From the NCBI GenBank assembly GCA_037501455.1, contig CM074857.1, positions 107,975,501 to 108,039,500 of the forward strand: a stretch of 64,000 nucleotides of DNA. The letters run 5' to 3'. Shown one piece after another: positions 1 through 11,709 of the stretch (its first letter is position 1; each line of letters opens with the position of its first letter). Position numbers and translations under genes: made by a program. Source of the DNA: Lantana camara. Its lineage: Eukaryota; Streptophyta; Magnoliopsida; Lamiales; Verbenaceae. The notes beneath the pieces were generated by a model. It saw nothing but the letters and a program-made list of their open reading frames with translations, was not told the origin of the DNA and did no database searches.

Positions 1-250
1 TATATTAGAAACTATGTTATTGTGTAAAAATAAAATATTTAAAATGGATAATGTAAATGAAAAGACATATATAAAAAATATAGATTAAAAATTTTAAAAG
101 ATCATATAAAATACTATGTTAATTATATGTACTTTATTTTTTCTATTATTTGGTTTTCATTAATATAATTTGTGATTTATCTTTAACTTTTATATAAAGT
201 TTTTGAAATGTTTCTTTGTTATTGCTCAAAATGTAAAGGTTATTATATTT
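1..250. repeat. AT-rich flank shared with about 21.99-22.28 kb
   Basis: AT-rich sequence that aligns by eye with the stretch starting near 21990. Shared landmarks are an aaactatgttatt block, a gaaaagacatatataaaa block and a taatataatttgtgattta block, in the same order. In both places it lies just left of a decayed LINE, so it is the left part of a larger duplicated block. No coding potential. Confidence 0.6.
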
Positions 251-3200
251 TCTATAGGAATCACCCTTCTCAGATTTGTATGTTAATGTATTGGATTCTT
301 TGCAACCCAATAGAGGAATAGTAACCTCAAGCTAAAACTTATTCAACTCCGTTCGTGGACCATCATAAACCCAATAACCATCTTGAACCTTTTGGTCTAT
401 CCTCACCATTTTATCCACCATGATGTTTCTTTCTCTCAGAATGTGCTCAATCTGAGCTTCCTAGGGCCTGAGGAGTAAATTTCGGCAATCAAATATTAAA
501 TTTTTCATGAGTGCTCTTTATAATCCTTCTTTGTTATACATTTCGCCATTGTCTCTGAATCAATCTTCATAGTAATCTTCAGAATGCGCCTCTCCCAATC
601 TAGCTTTAATCCCTCACGTAAGCCTAATAACTTCGTCACTTTTGTTGGAACTCTACCAAAATTTATCGATTATCTTAGCACCCATCTTCCACTGTTATCT
701 TGAATGACGCTCCTAGTCGAAGCATTGTTGGTGTGTCTATAAAAGCTTCCATCTAAATCTTGTTTCACCCATCCCTTCTCGAGTTTATTCCAAGGCGATC
801 AACGCATGTTTTCTTTTGTCTGTGTTTTTTATACTCACTAATTAGTACCAAGGACTCAGGTAACTCTTTTATCTGGTGAAGAGTGACGTTTCTAAACTTC
901 ATAATATTCTAATAGCTTCATTAGTTTCATACTTTTCAAAGATTGCAGAGCGTTGAGATCAAGACAATCTACCAAGGACATTCTGGTAACATGTTGCTCT
1001 AAACATTGCTATTAAAAGCTCTCTTCGAGCCATTCCGAACGTTACAAGCTACGAAGATTTCGACCAATCTACGTATCAACAATCTTAGTACACACCCGAA
1101 GTGCGAACGGATCTCAGCACGTGCATATCTTCACGTCTTGTACAACAACTTGTATATATATAACTTTCCTCAAATTTTCAATCATACTTTAATAAATTCG
1201 TGTGCATGCTGTCATGTTGGCAAAGTCACAAGAAAATCTTGAACTTTTAAGGGCAAGATAATTTTCAAATTTATTTCTAGTATTTTATCGCATTTCTCAT
1301 TCGATACTATAAGTAGATTATAGTCCATTTTATAGGAGAAATTGTCATTGGTTTCACCACACTCTGTATTATTTATATTTAATTTTTATCCCCTTTTGTT
1401 TTCAACTTAGCTATGTTTCATTTTTTATCTATTCCAATGAGATCATATGCCAGAAGAACTTTATTCTCCTCATAAATGTTATCTTTAAATACATCGGCTA
1501 CTTTGTCTTGTGATAATCATCTATCATTCTATAAAGACACCCCGTCATCGTTTTCAATCCTCCAATATTTGTAAAACGGTTCTGTCAACCAAATACTTCT
1601 AACAATCCTCTTTTATACTCGAGAAGCCAAAAGTTGAGGCTTATTTTCAATAATATCCCTTCCCCACTCTTTTAAATATCTTTTCTAATATATCTAGCTC
1701 TGCAACGTTGTCTCCTTGTTGAGCATTCCCCATCCTATTTTAGCGAACATCGCTATTCTATTTTTTGGGCTTCTCTAACACTCAATCTCCATTCTCGTTT
1801 CTTTCTAGTCGCCTTCTTTCACCCTATAAGATGGGTTCATTTCTTTGTTATATATGTCACCCAAAGAAACTTTCGATTGAGTCGATCAAGTTTATCGCAT
1901 GTTATTGGGGAGTCAATTCGTATATGGTAGATAGGATTCGAGCTCATGATAAACTGAATAAATGTAATTGTCTGACAATATTCAGCATTTTAGCTTTCTA
2001 AGGAGCTTTTTTACTCTCTCAATCACCTTCGAGAAAAGCTCACTATAGTTTCGACCAAAGTTCGTCTGCACCCCCCTAGTTCCCTAAGTTGGTTGTACTT
2101 TCCATACCCAAAATTTCACTAACCTGTTGTTCTAAATTATTTGACACATAAGGTGCGAACAATACGTATGATTTGCTCAAGTTTAATTTGAGGTTTGGTA
2201 CCTTGCAAACGCCTAAACCTCACTTTAAATGCACATCGCTCCATCCACGGTAACTTTGGCTTAAAATATTAAGTCGTCTACAAAAAGCAAGTGTGAGATC
2301 TAAGGGCCTCCCTAACATACCGCAATTGACCTCCATTATTTGGCCAAAATAACTTTCTCAATCATATACATGAATCTTTCCATACAAAGCACAAACAAAT
2401 AAAGCGAGAGTAGATCTCCTTGTCTAATGCCACATGTTATCCGTATAGCCTCCGTCAATTCATCATTTCATAGAATCTCTGGTTTTATCCCCTCTACTGC
2501 GTTCATGATGGTATTGATGATTTTTGTTGGGAATTCGAAGAAAGTTAGAATTTCCCTTAGAAAATTCCACCAAACTTTGTTGTACGTCTTTTCAAGATTC
2601 AATTTTAGCACCATACGCCCCTTTTTGTCTTCGGAGTGATGTAACGTATGTAACACTTCTTGAAGTACCAAGATATTATCATGGCTACTTCGGTCAGTAA
2701 TGAAATTATTCTAGTTCGGACTCATAATTTTATTGATATAAGGCCTAAGTTGGAGTAAATCATCTTGATGATTATTTTGATCAATACGTTGCACAACGTA
2801 ATGGGTTGAAATTTGCTTTTTTTTTTTTGGAGCATTAACTTTCGAAATCTGGCAAATAAACATTTGACAAGCCTCTATGGGAATTGATTTTCTCTTCATG
2901 CAATCATTAATGAATTTCACCATCGAGAGTCTCTTGTTATGTCCTAATAGGTCTTGAAAAAGTAGGCTTGAAACCATCTGATTCTAATGTTTTATATGGG
3001 TGGATGCTCTTCACTACCCTTAGGGTTTCCTCATTTGAGGTCGCTCTTGCCAAGTTATCTTTCCACTAACGTCTTAGGGTTCATGACCTCTTCAATGGTA
3101 TATCCATCGAATAGTTTGGTGTAGTATTCTCAAGTGTGTTGCCTCAGTTGGTCACTATTCCATTCATCATCTATTTTTAAGCATTTATCCAATTCTTCTG

Positions 3201-3480
3201 GTTATGTTTGAGAAATGAAAGAAACGTGTATTTTTATCCTCGAATTGGAGTCAATTAATTCTCAATTTTTGAAACCAAATAATATCTTCTTGTTTCAATA
3301 GTTTATACATTCCGCCACCAATTCTTTCTTCAAATCTATTCAATATTTATCTTGTTTGTCTTATATATATAACGCTTTGGAAATTCTTTTTAAAGAATTT
3401 TCTTGTTTTTTTTTTTATTTTTCGAGCATATTAAAAAGTGTTAATTGACCATTGTATTAGAACAATGATTCCAACTTAAA
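250..3480 (-). mobile_element. Decayed LINE (non-LTR retrotransposon), copy 1
   Basis: A 5'-truncated, minus-strand LINE ORF2 remnant. The reverse-transcriptase part lies at about 2270-2980 and the C-terminal part extends towards 250. One minus-strand frame at 2468-2671 reads like the finger/palm of a plant LINE RT, with the landmarks KKGRMVLKLNLEK, KVWWNFLRE and TKIINTIMNAVEG. Near 2275-2310 another minus frame gives ISHLLFVDDLI, the FADD-type catalytic box. Stops and frameshifts break every frame, and no endonuclease domain is visible. A second copy with the same order lies at 23225-26452 and continues at 41523. LINE calls rest on RT motifs; the exact clade cannot be set by eye. Confidence 0.8.
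2275..2671 (-). pseudogene. LINE reverse transcriptase fragment
   Basis: Best-preserved stretch of LINE copy 1. The minus strand from 2671 to 2468 stays open for 67 codons and contains the RT motif with the first conserved aspartate replaced: LNLEKTYNKV, where plant LINEs usually have LDLEKAYDKV. About 160 bp downstream on the minus strand, in another frame, lies the catalytic box HLLFVDDLIF (FADD in most plant LINEs). A stop sits three residues before this box (PLACE: minus-strand tag just upstream of ISHLL). With Asp replaced by Asn at the first catalytic position and frames broken, it cannot be active. Confidence 0.8.
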
Positions 3481-4150
3481 TAAAATATCATTAGGGTAGT
3501 TAGGGAACCAGCATTGATTCTCTTAAATAAAAAATAAAACTTAAAGTATCATTGAAAAGTGTTCACTAACTGTTGTTTAGATCATATTTGTAATAGTCAA
3601 ACTTAAAGTTATGTTTTTAAAGCTCTCATATTTTGTGGATGATATTTTTTCTCACCTGATAAATTCAATTATTTAATAGATTGTATCCAGTTATAATTCA
3701 TATATTAACTGTAAATTATAATTAATAATTTAAAAAGAATCTTCATTATAATACTCTATATGTTTTCTTAGATTGGAAGATTTTTAATTCTAATTTACTA
3801 AACAACCATAGAAAACTCATAAGTTCAGTTTAAAAATATAAATGTAATAATATATAGATGTATTTATCAATTCATCTTTTAGTTAAACATTGTTAAAGAT
3901 ATAACCATTATGATATTTTGGGCAAACAATAAGTTGTAGGAAACCAAAAATTGTATTTTTACTTTTATAATATAATAATTAGAAAAAATAATGTGTGTTG
4001 CACATTAAATATACGATTTATCTAAAATTTTTAATTATTAAATTATTAAAATAAAATTATTTAAAAACATTAAATATTTAAATTTTAAATATAGTTATGA
4101 GATCTCATTTGAAATTTAATTATTTATTTTTATTAATTGGTTAATTATAA
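3481..4150. other. AT-rich intergenic stretch, no gene seen
   Basis: Very AT-rich sequence with short homopolymer runs and no open frame resembling a protein. The first part continues the LINE-flank homology found again near 41.6-41.72 kb. The rest shows nothing I can assign. Confidence 0.5.
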
Positions 4151-5237
4151 TACAAAATTGTTATTGGTAATATGTACTAATTATCTTTTAGGTTAAGTAT
4201 AAGCCTCATCCAAGCCTCCTAATTTCATACGATGACTTCTTTCATGGTCACTGTATATCTCTTTTGACCACCAGCATGATAAGGTCCTATCTAGTTATTT
4301 TGCTCTAGGTCCTTTCGACCAACTCTCACTCTTCTTTCGTACATCTTAATTGTACATTTAACGTACATCAATTAATGTTGTCATCATTACGTTTGATTAT
4401 GCTCATAATCTATTAGTGATTAATATTTCTTAAATACGATCATTTGTGCATGCATGTAGAGAAAGGTAATGTGTTTCGTTTGATAATAGAAATTTTATTT
4501 TTTTGAGCTTGTATTCATCACTCTAGGACACTTATATTAGATTTATATGGAAATAGTACAATATTAGCCTCAAAGGGTGTCAATCGTTGCATAGTGTGCA
4601 CCATTATTTTCATTAACCTTTGTAGTCCCAAACTTTCACAAATATTTTTAGGTTCATTGATAATTTTTTGATAGAAAAGATATGTGTGGTTATAGCACAA
4701 AATTGTGATTGATAATATGTACTAATTATCTTTTAGGTTAAGTATAAATCTCGTCCGAACCTCTTAATTTCGTGCCATTACTTCCTTCATGGTCACTATC
4801 TATTTCTCTCTCGATCACAGCATGATAGGACCCTATCTAGTCGTCTTTGCTCTAGGTCCTCTCAACCAATTCTCAATATTCTTTTGTACTTCTCAATCGC
4901 ACAATTAACATCAATTAATGTTGTAATCACTACGTTTGATTATGTTCATAGTCTATTAATGATTAATATTTCTTAAACATGATCATTTGTGAGTGCATGT
5001 AGGGAAAGATAACGTATTCCATTTGATAATAGAAATTTATTTTTTGAGACTGTATTCATCACTCTAGTACACTTATATTAGATTTATACGAAAATAGTAC
5101 AATTTTAGCCTCAAATGGTGTGAATCGTTGCATTGTGTGTACTGGTATTTTCATTAAACTTTTTTAGTCTCAAACTTTTAAAAGAATTTTTTGGATAGTT
5201 GTTAATTTTTTGATGGAAAAGATATGTGTGATTCTCG
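4151..5237. repeat. Tandem duplication of about 545 bp (two units)
   Basis: Unit 1 (about 4151-4696) and unit 2 (about 4697-5237) run in the same direction with identical landmark order: an aatatgtactaattatc block, a taggttaagtataa block, a cttcatggtcact block, a gctctaggtcct block, a tttgattatg block, and a gaaaagatatgtgtg block at the end. They differ by many substitutions and small indels, so the duplication is old. Short minus-strand frames in both units (4518-4700 and 5111-5341) share a residue pattern around HTYLF.QKI but look like no known protein. Confidence 0.75.
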
Positions 5238-7447
5238 TGCATCGTCAGTAGGGTCCACCACTTATGTTTTAGGCTATATATGACCAATTTAGAGAGAAAA
5301 ATCAATTGTACACCAGTTAGCATTGTACAAGCCAATCCCAATAATTTTTCCTCAAGATTTGGTTAGAACGGATAGCATTCCCCTTAAACCACAAGTAGTA
5401 AGCTGCACTAGCAATGCCTGTGAAGTGCTCACGTCTTCTCTATCTCCATTCACAAATTATATTAGTTCAAAACTCATATATAAGATCTTTATATAAATAT
5501 AAGAGATATAATGTGAATTAAGTTGTTATCTTCTAATTGGTCAGATATCTCTTATTATGATAGCATTTCAAATTGTAGGCCTTGAAATGACAAAATTTTA
5601 ATACAATTAATTAAAATCTTCGGGAACTATACAAATATAGTATCAAATTAAAATTTTATATATATTATCAAATTATATTTTTCCCACTCTATATTTGCTA
5701 AAAGAGTTCTTCAATCATAAAATATGTTATTATAAAACTCCTATATAGGATCTTTGTATAAAAATGAGATACACACTTTAATAATATGTAATTGAAAACA
5801 TCCAATTATTAAATTTATGACGTGAATTAATTTATTATCTTATAATTCATTAAACACCTCTTATTATAATAAAAATTTCAAATTGTAGGCTTTAAACAGA
5901 AAAAATGGGTAACTTAAACTATCAAATTTAAATACATTTAACTAATAGATTAACATTAAATAATTCTTGTTGAACTACCTATAGCTTTTTTTATAAATTA
6001 AAGGTGTATTAATTTTGCTGTACGAAAAGTTCTATTTTAAGCCACAATAAGTACTTTTTTTAATATTTTAAATCAATAATTTATAATATGTATTTACATA
6101 ATTATTTCTAATTAAAAATTATTAACATTATTATTATTTTGGTCCCCTTCTCTGATTTATTGTTTTAAAATATTATTTTTCATTTTTTGTGAAATATGCA
6201 TTCAACATATATAACTTCATTTTTGTTAATATATTGTATTTGTGATTCTTATTCGACGTGTTAATAAATATTGTGTTGCGTTTAAGTAACAAAGATTTTA
6301 TATAACGGGAAGCTAATTCAAAATACTTCATGCACACGGGAAATAATATATTTAAGAAACATGTCTTTTACCGTCAATGAGATCAAAATTGTATTTTTTT
6401 TCAATTTATTATTGTTGAAGGAATTTTTTTAATCACAAAAAATGTGATCATATATATTTAATGTAAGACTTTTTATATAAAAATGGAAGATACACGCTTT
6501 AAACATTCCATTATCAAAATTTATGAAGTGAATTAATTTGTTATCTTCCAATTCATTAGCATTTCTTATTATAATAAATATTTCAAATTGTTGAACTATG
6601 TATATATATATGTTTTCTAAATTGAAGGAGTTTTAATTCTACCCTATTAAGAGTCCTATTTTAAGTTAATAAGTACTCTTTTAACATATTTAAATTAATA
6701 TATTATAACATGTATTTACATTATTATTCCTTACTAAAAATTATTAATACAATTGGGATATAGTTTTAATTTCTCCTAGAGAAATTAGAGATTATGTTTC
6801 TCCTATGAGAATTTTCTAGAATCTTATGTTAGAATATATATCTATAAGAAAGTTCTGGTCTCATGTTATATTTTTTTTTTTGTTATAACTGTTATATATA
6901 TAAAGTTATTAAAATTATTTTTGAAAGAGTTTGATTAGAATATTTTAAAATATTAAATTATTTTTTATTTAATTATTTTATTTTATCAATTTTATAGCCT
7001 ATAGAATAATTCTCTTTTACCAAGAGTTCTATTTCAAGTTAATAAGTACTTTTTTATTGTATTTAAATTAATAATTTATAACATGTATTTACATAATCAT
7101 CCCTAACTAATAATTATTAACATAATTATTATAAGGTTATTTTAGGCGATCAATATTTTGTAAGAAATTTTCGTGCTTTTATAAGATAATATAAGATAAT
7201 AATATATATATATAGATTTTTTTCTTATAATTTCTTGATGTAAGTTAACTTTATTATTATTTGCATTATAATTTTTTTTTTTTAATTTTTGTGTGATTTT
7301 CTTAAATTATACTGGCACGCCCGCACTACAAGGCATCATTCAAAGTAAAAAATTATTGGTGTTTGTCATGCACGCCCACAAACGCAGTTAGACAAACATA
7401 TTCTTTGCACAATCAATGGGACGACCAACATCCTACGAAGTTTTTTG
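5238..7447. repeat. AT-rich region with dispersed repeat copies
   Basis: Several diverged copies of one AT-rich repeat are visible. One block (gtgaattaa.ttgttatctt, then cttattataata, then tttcaaattgtaggc) appears near 5512, 5822 and 6526. A second block (agttctattttaag, then aataagtactttttt, then aataatttataa and atgtatttacataat) appears near 6030, 6645 and 7025. Both blocks recur near 61.2-61.47 kb. No coding region is seen. Probably remnants of one old non-coding element family. Confidence 0.55.
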
Positions 7448-7457
7448 CTTGATCATG
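7448..7457. repeat. Target-site duplication of 7458-8791 element, left
   Basis: The 10-mer cttgatcatg lies directly left of the element and is repeated exactly at 8792-8801 directly right of it. A 10-bp duplication fits Mutator-type insertion (usually 8-11 bp). Confidence 0.7.
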
Positions 7458-8791
7458 GGGAAAATGTTATCCAACTCCCCCGTGTAACTCGAAAGTAGCA
7501 AGAAAAACCCCGACAAAAAAAAAGTACGGTAAAAAACCTTATGTTTTTCAAAATATGCACAAAAAACCCTAAGACGAGTACGTGCAATTCACGCGCGTTG
7601 ATTGTGTGTGAGATTGAAATTTTTTTCACTCTTTTATTGAAAAAGACTATTTTACCCCTATAATATATTTATTAAATTAATATATATATAACATAAATAC
7701 ACCACCATCACCGCTGCTGGCACAGCTGCCATCATCGCCGCCGGCGCACAACCGCCTTTCCACCACCGGGCCTCCCCCACTTTTCTTTCTCCATCAGCCA
7801 CACACCACCACAACAATGGCTACCCACCGTGAAACAACACAAAATTCAACCACCTCCCGCCATGTACACCGCCGCAGCCACCATCCATCGCCGTTGCCAC
7901 CAACAAACCACCACCAACCACTACCCCTTTCTCCATATCCAAAAAATCACAGAAGCACAAAAACAAAAACACACAAATACTCAAATCCAAATTTAGATCT
8001 GGATCTGACAAATAAAAGAATCGGTGACTCAGGGTGGTTCTCATCGGGGTTGAAAGTGTCGGAATTGCTCGTCGGGGTGGCGGCGCGACTACTCAACTCA
8101 AGCCGCCGGCCACATTTTTCGATTCCCTTCTTCCTTGTGACGGTGGTGGCGCAGGGATTGTCGTGGTCATGAAAGTGGTGTCGCGATTGTGTCGGTGGCC
8201 CAAGGTGGCGACTGCTGCGGTGGCGCGAGGGTGGATCTCCATCGGAGAAGACGATGTCTTCTTGGAGAAGATGGGTTTGCAGAAATCTTTGATTTTTCAA
8301 ACAGGGTTTTGCCGGTGGGTGGGGTGGGGTAGGCATGGGATGGATCTTTAAGTTTATTTATTTTGTTTTTGATTTTTATTATATATATATATATATATAT
8401 ATGTATAATTAATTACTATTATACATAATATACATATGAAATATTATTTCATTAAATTTGTTAATTTATTAATAAGTATTATTAATATATATATACATAT
8501 ATATAATATTTATATATATTATATATTTATAACCCTTTTTAATAGATATAACAATATAATTTAAATTTTATTTTATTTATTAATATAATATTTATTCTGA
8601 ATTAAAAAATAATTTTTAATGAAACAGTGTATAAGGTTATAATAGGAATTTTACGTTTTTTTGTTGACCATTTGGAATTAGGGGGCGGTGAGCATCTTTT
8701 AAAAAACACAAGGTTTTTTAGAGCACTTTTTTTTTGTCGGGGTTTTTTGTGATACTTTCGATTAACACAGGGTGTTTGAGGTTGTTAACTC
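7458..8791. mobile_element. Mutator-like inverted-repeat element with GC-rich filler
   Basis: Imperfect terminal inverted repeats of about 90 bp flank the element. The left end from 7468 reads through aactcgaaagtagc, then aaaaaccccgacaaaaaaaaa, then aaaaaacctta. The right end on the complement reads through taatcgaaagtatc, aaaaaaccccgac with the following A-run, then aaaaaacctt. An exact 10-bp duplication (cttgatcatg) borders it. The centre (about 7700-8340) is GC-rich and unlike its AT-rich surroundings, with CCACCACC-type and GGTGGCG-type stretches. No transposase is present. Open frames in the filler on both strands (such as 7816-8172 and 7947-8336) look like composition artefacts. It resembles a Pack-MULE or a Mutator MITE; the source of the filler is unknown. 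Confidence 0.65.
8379..8402. repeat. (AT)n microsatellite
   Basis: A run of about 12 AT dinucleotides inside the AT-rich right part of the 7458-8791 element. Confidence 0.95.
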
Positions 8792-8801
8792 CTTGATCAT
8801 G
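8792..8801. repeat. Target-site duplication of 7458-8791 element, right
   Basis: Exact second copy of cttgatcatg (first copy 7448-7457), abutting the right inverted repeat. Confidence 0.7.
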
Positions 8802-9769
8802 AGTACTTTCTTGATGTTCGAGAGTTTGAGTAACGACTCCATTGATGCCTTTACTTCTATTAAAAAGGCTAGTTTGTGTAAATTATTCAAGCTTGCGATT
8901 GCTTTTCTTTGATGGTTGCCTTATTTGGCTTTGTCCCGGAGCCCGGTGCTAGCCATTCTACTTATAAATGTAAATATATATAATCAACATGGCTATTTAC
9001 TTCTTAATTTTATTTTTTCATAATCGATTATATATGAAAGTTCTCAATCAACTTCCGCAGGTATTGGGTTTTCTATTGAGTGTGTTTTTTAATCGGAAAG
9101 GGAGTGACCCACAAATCGAGAGTCCTTACCCAAATTAGCCAAATCAAAGTGGGTTTGGATTTTGGTTTTCTTGTTAATGTACTACTATCCCGACTTTCCG
9201 TTATAAATGTTTGCTTTGTTTTATAAGGTAAGAGCCTCAATGAAAGCCCGTTTTCTTAATAAATAAAAATAAAAAATCTGCAAGTATTATTTTGATTTAT
9301 ATTTTAATTATTTTACTTATCCCATTTGGTAGTTTTCTTTTTTTTATATATATTTATTCACAACTTTATTAATGTATGAAGTTGCTAATAAAAATGTGAA
9401 ATCTCAAATTTTAACTATTTTTCTTTTCATAAATAATTTGACAAGTCATTTTTAGATTTCTTATCTCTCTAACAATTATGAGAATATTAAAGGGTGGGTC
9501 ACATTTTTAAAATTGGATAATTTTAGTCTGAACTTCACTTGCTTAAATTTGTTTATTAAGCTGGGCCAATATATTTTACACGTATTGAAGTTTAATGAAA
9601 ATTTAAAGAAAATGACAAATCAAATAATAAATTTAATATATCTGTTATTATAATTGGTTGACTTAAAAGTTAAAACAAATTGAAATAGAACTTTCCCTTA
9701 AAATTTTTTATCTCTCTATCTATTATAAAAAGGGGCCATAATTAATAATTCACTCTCGGTTGAAAATAA
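8802..9769. other. Intergenic stretch, no gene seen
   Basis: Moderately AT-rich sequence. The part around 9090-9280 is less AT-rich and ends in an aataaataaaaataaaaa tail, which could be the 3' end of an old polyadenylated insertion, but no open frame or domain supports it. Nothing else can be assigned. Confidence 0.4.
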
Positions 9770-10610
9770 TTTAGTTTACTCCCTCATATAAAAAAAAAAA
9801 ATTATACTAACTCCCTAATTCAAATTTATAATTTGATTTCCACTCCTCACTCATCTAAATTGACTGTAATACCCTTAGTTATTTCTTTTTTCTTTTTATA
9901 CTTGAGTACTTTAACTTTTACGAATTATATTTTATTTTTAAATCTAAATACTTAAATGTTCATGAGCAATACTTCAATTATAAATTTAGATACTTTAATT
10001 TTTATGAATAATACTCTAATTTAAAACGTAAGTACTTTAACTTTACGAATTATACTCTTTTTTTTTTTTACTTCTCGTATTTCAATTTTAAACCTAAATA
10101 CTTTAACTTTTACAAATAATATTCTATTTTTAAATCTCTATACTTTGTTTTATAATTTGGATACTCTGTTTTGTAATTCGAAAAATTTATAATACTCTGT
10201 TTTATAATTTGGATACTCTATTTTATAATTTCAATATTTCGTTTTATAATTTGGATACCTTATAGTTTGTAATTAATATTTCAAAATATAAATCAACAAT
10301 TAATTTTTATACCACTATCCGCCTACACAAAAAAAAAAAAAAAATTAATTTTTGTATATGAAGTATGAAAATTATATTTTGAAGTATTAACATACAAAAT
10401 AACAATATAAAATTGTATATATGAGGTATTATATTAATAAAATGATTTATGTGGGAGGAAAAAGTAATGTGTTATGTCATTTTATGTTCCTTCAAACCTG
10501 TTTTGGTAATTCCGTAAAAAATGAGGAGTGAAATCAAATTACAATTTTGAATTGAAAAGTTAGTATTGATATTTTTTCCTTGGGGGAGTGATGTCAAATT
10601 TATCTTATAC
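9770..10610. mobile_element. AT-rich inverted-repeat element
   Basis: The two ends are related as inverted repeats. The left end reads actccctcatat, an A-run, atactaactccctaattcaaat, then aatttgatttccactcctca. The complement of the right end reads cactcccccaaggaaaaaatat, aatactaacttttcaattcaaa, then gtaatttgatttcactcctcat. Between them is AT-rich sequence with loose repeats of a tactctgttttataatttgga-like unit (about 10135-10260). No target duplication could be fixed and no transposase is present, so the superfamily is unknown. Confidence 0.5.
10135..10265. repeat. Degenerate AT-rich tandem repeat
   Basis: About five imperfect copies of a roughly 21-bp unit built on ttttataatttggatactct, inside the 9770-10610 element. 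Confidence 0.6.
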
Positions 10611-10771
10611 CTTGGAGAGTTTTGCCATGTTTCCCCTCGTCAAAATATCAAGGTACGTACCAACATAAATTTGATCTGATTTCCGTGCATGGTGCGGGTT
10701 ATACCCAGGTTCCATGATAAGCAGTAAAGTTGTCACTCCTCAAATCTCAAGCCACCAAGAAAGTAGACATC

Positions 10772-10933
10772 ATGGTGATCGAGCAAACAAATTCAGCTGA
10801 AGATGATCAGCAAACTCGAAGACCCTCCAAGAAAATTCTCAAAGTTTCACAACCCATTTCATCCAAGTACATTATAATCATCTTCACAATCACAATCCAC
10901 TCTGTTCAACCACATTCCTCAGTCCTTTCATCG
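10772..10933 (+). pseudogene. Fucosidase exon 1, N-terminal part left of the MULE
   Basis: An open plus-strand frame from an ATG at 10772 runs to the MULE target site. It ends in a hydrophobic stretch (YIIIIFTITI) that could be part of a secretion signal, then SVLSS. The frame continues exactly, without a shift, on the other side of the MULE as HPIPPPLPILPLPS, a proline-rich stretch typical just before the GH29 domain of plant FUC1-type enzymes. The start codon choice is tentative: the frame is open upstream but has no earlier ATG nearby. Confidence 0.6.
10924..10933. repeat. MULE target-site duplication, left
   Basis: The 10-mer cctttcatcg immediately left of the inverted repeat, repeated exactly at 15587-15596. 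Confidence 0.95.
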
Positions 10934-11051
10934 GGGAAAATTGCAAAACTGGTATACCATCTCCCCCATTTTAGCCGATCTGGTACACTAGAATTCCGGT
11001 GAGCAAAGTAACCCCATAAGTCCCAAAAATTAGCAAAACCATACCAATTTT
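10934..11051 (+). repeat. MULE terminal inverted repeat, left
   Basis: Begins gggaaaattgcaaaactggt and pairs with the complement of 15469-15586. The only difference I see is at the inner end (ccataccaat against ccatgccaat). Confidence 0.95.
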
Positions 11052-11709
11052 ACCCGAATAACCTTAAACCGCCGGAAATCCGACCCGTTTTGCCATGTGT
11101 CCGCTCTGTAATGCCAGCTAATATTATTAATTGCAATGTGGCAAAACCACCATTCCATGTCAGAAAGCACTGTCCATGTGGTCTTACAAAATTGACTTGG
11201 TTAATGCGTTTACTTTTTTATGGAAAAGAAAATTTAATATCTCTGACGACGTTTGATTTTCCCAAGGACTTCATCTTCATCTTCACACAAACTTCAGAAA
11301 CTTCTTCACACAAGCTTCAGAAAAAGGTTTTTTGAAAAGAGAAATCTAAGATTTTCGGACCGACTTGCAAACTTAAAGAATAAACTTAGCTCCAACTATG
11401 AAGATCTGAGAAAGGTGTTGGACATTTGAGCGCAAATGGTGAGATTGCGCAGCAAAGGTTGCCTGCCCATCCCGCCACCCGCATACCGTAAGTGACTTGT
11501 AAATTGATTTCACCACTTTGGAACCGTTCTGTTGCCTGAAAAATATATGGAGAGTGTCTTATTTTATACCGACACAATGTTAGCTTGTTTGTGGGTCTGT
11601 GTGTGATATGGTCCCCATGCCCTTTCTTTATTGCAGTGAGCTTTTGTCCTTAATGCATGTGTATATTGGTAGGTGGGTTTTAAATATATTCGGTTTCATG
11701 TAAATCTAA

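Noticed and set aside
7816..8351. Overlapping open frames on both strands in the GC-rich filler
   Set aside because: Open on both strands and in three frames over the same bases, with low-complexity residues and no domain. This is expected from GC-rich repeat-like composition.
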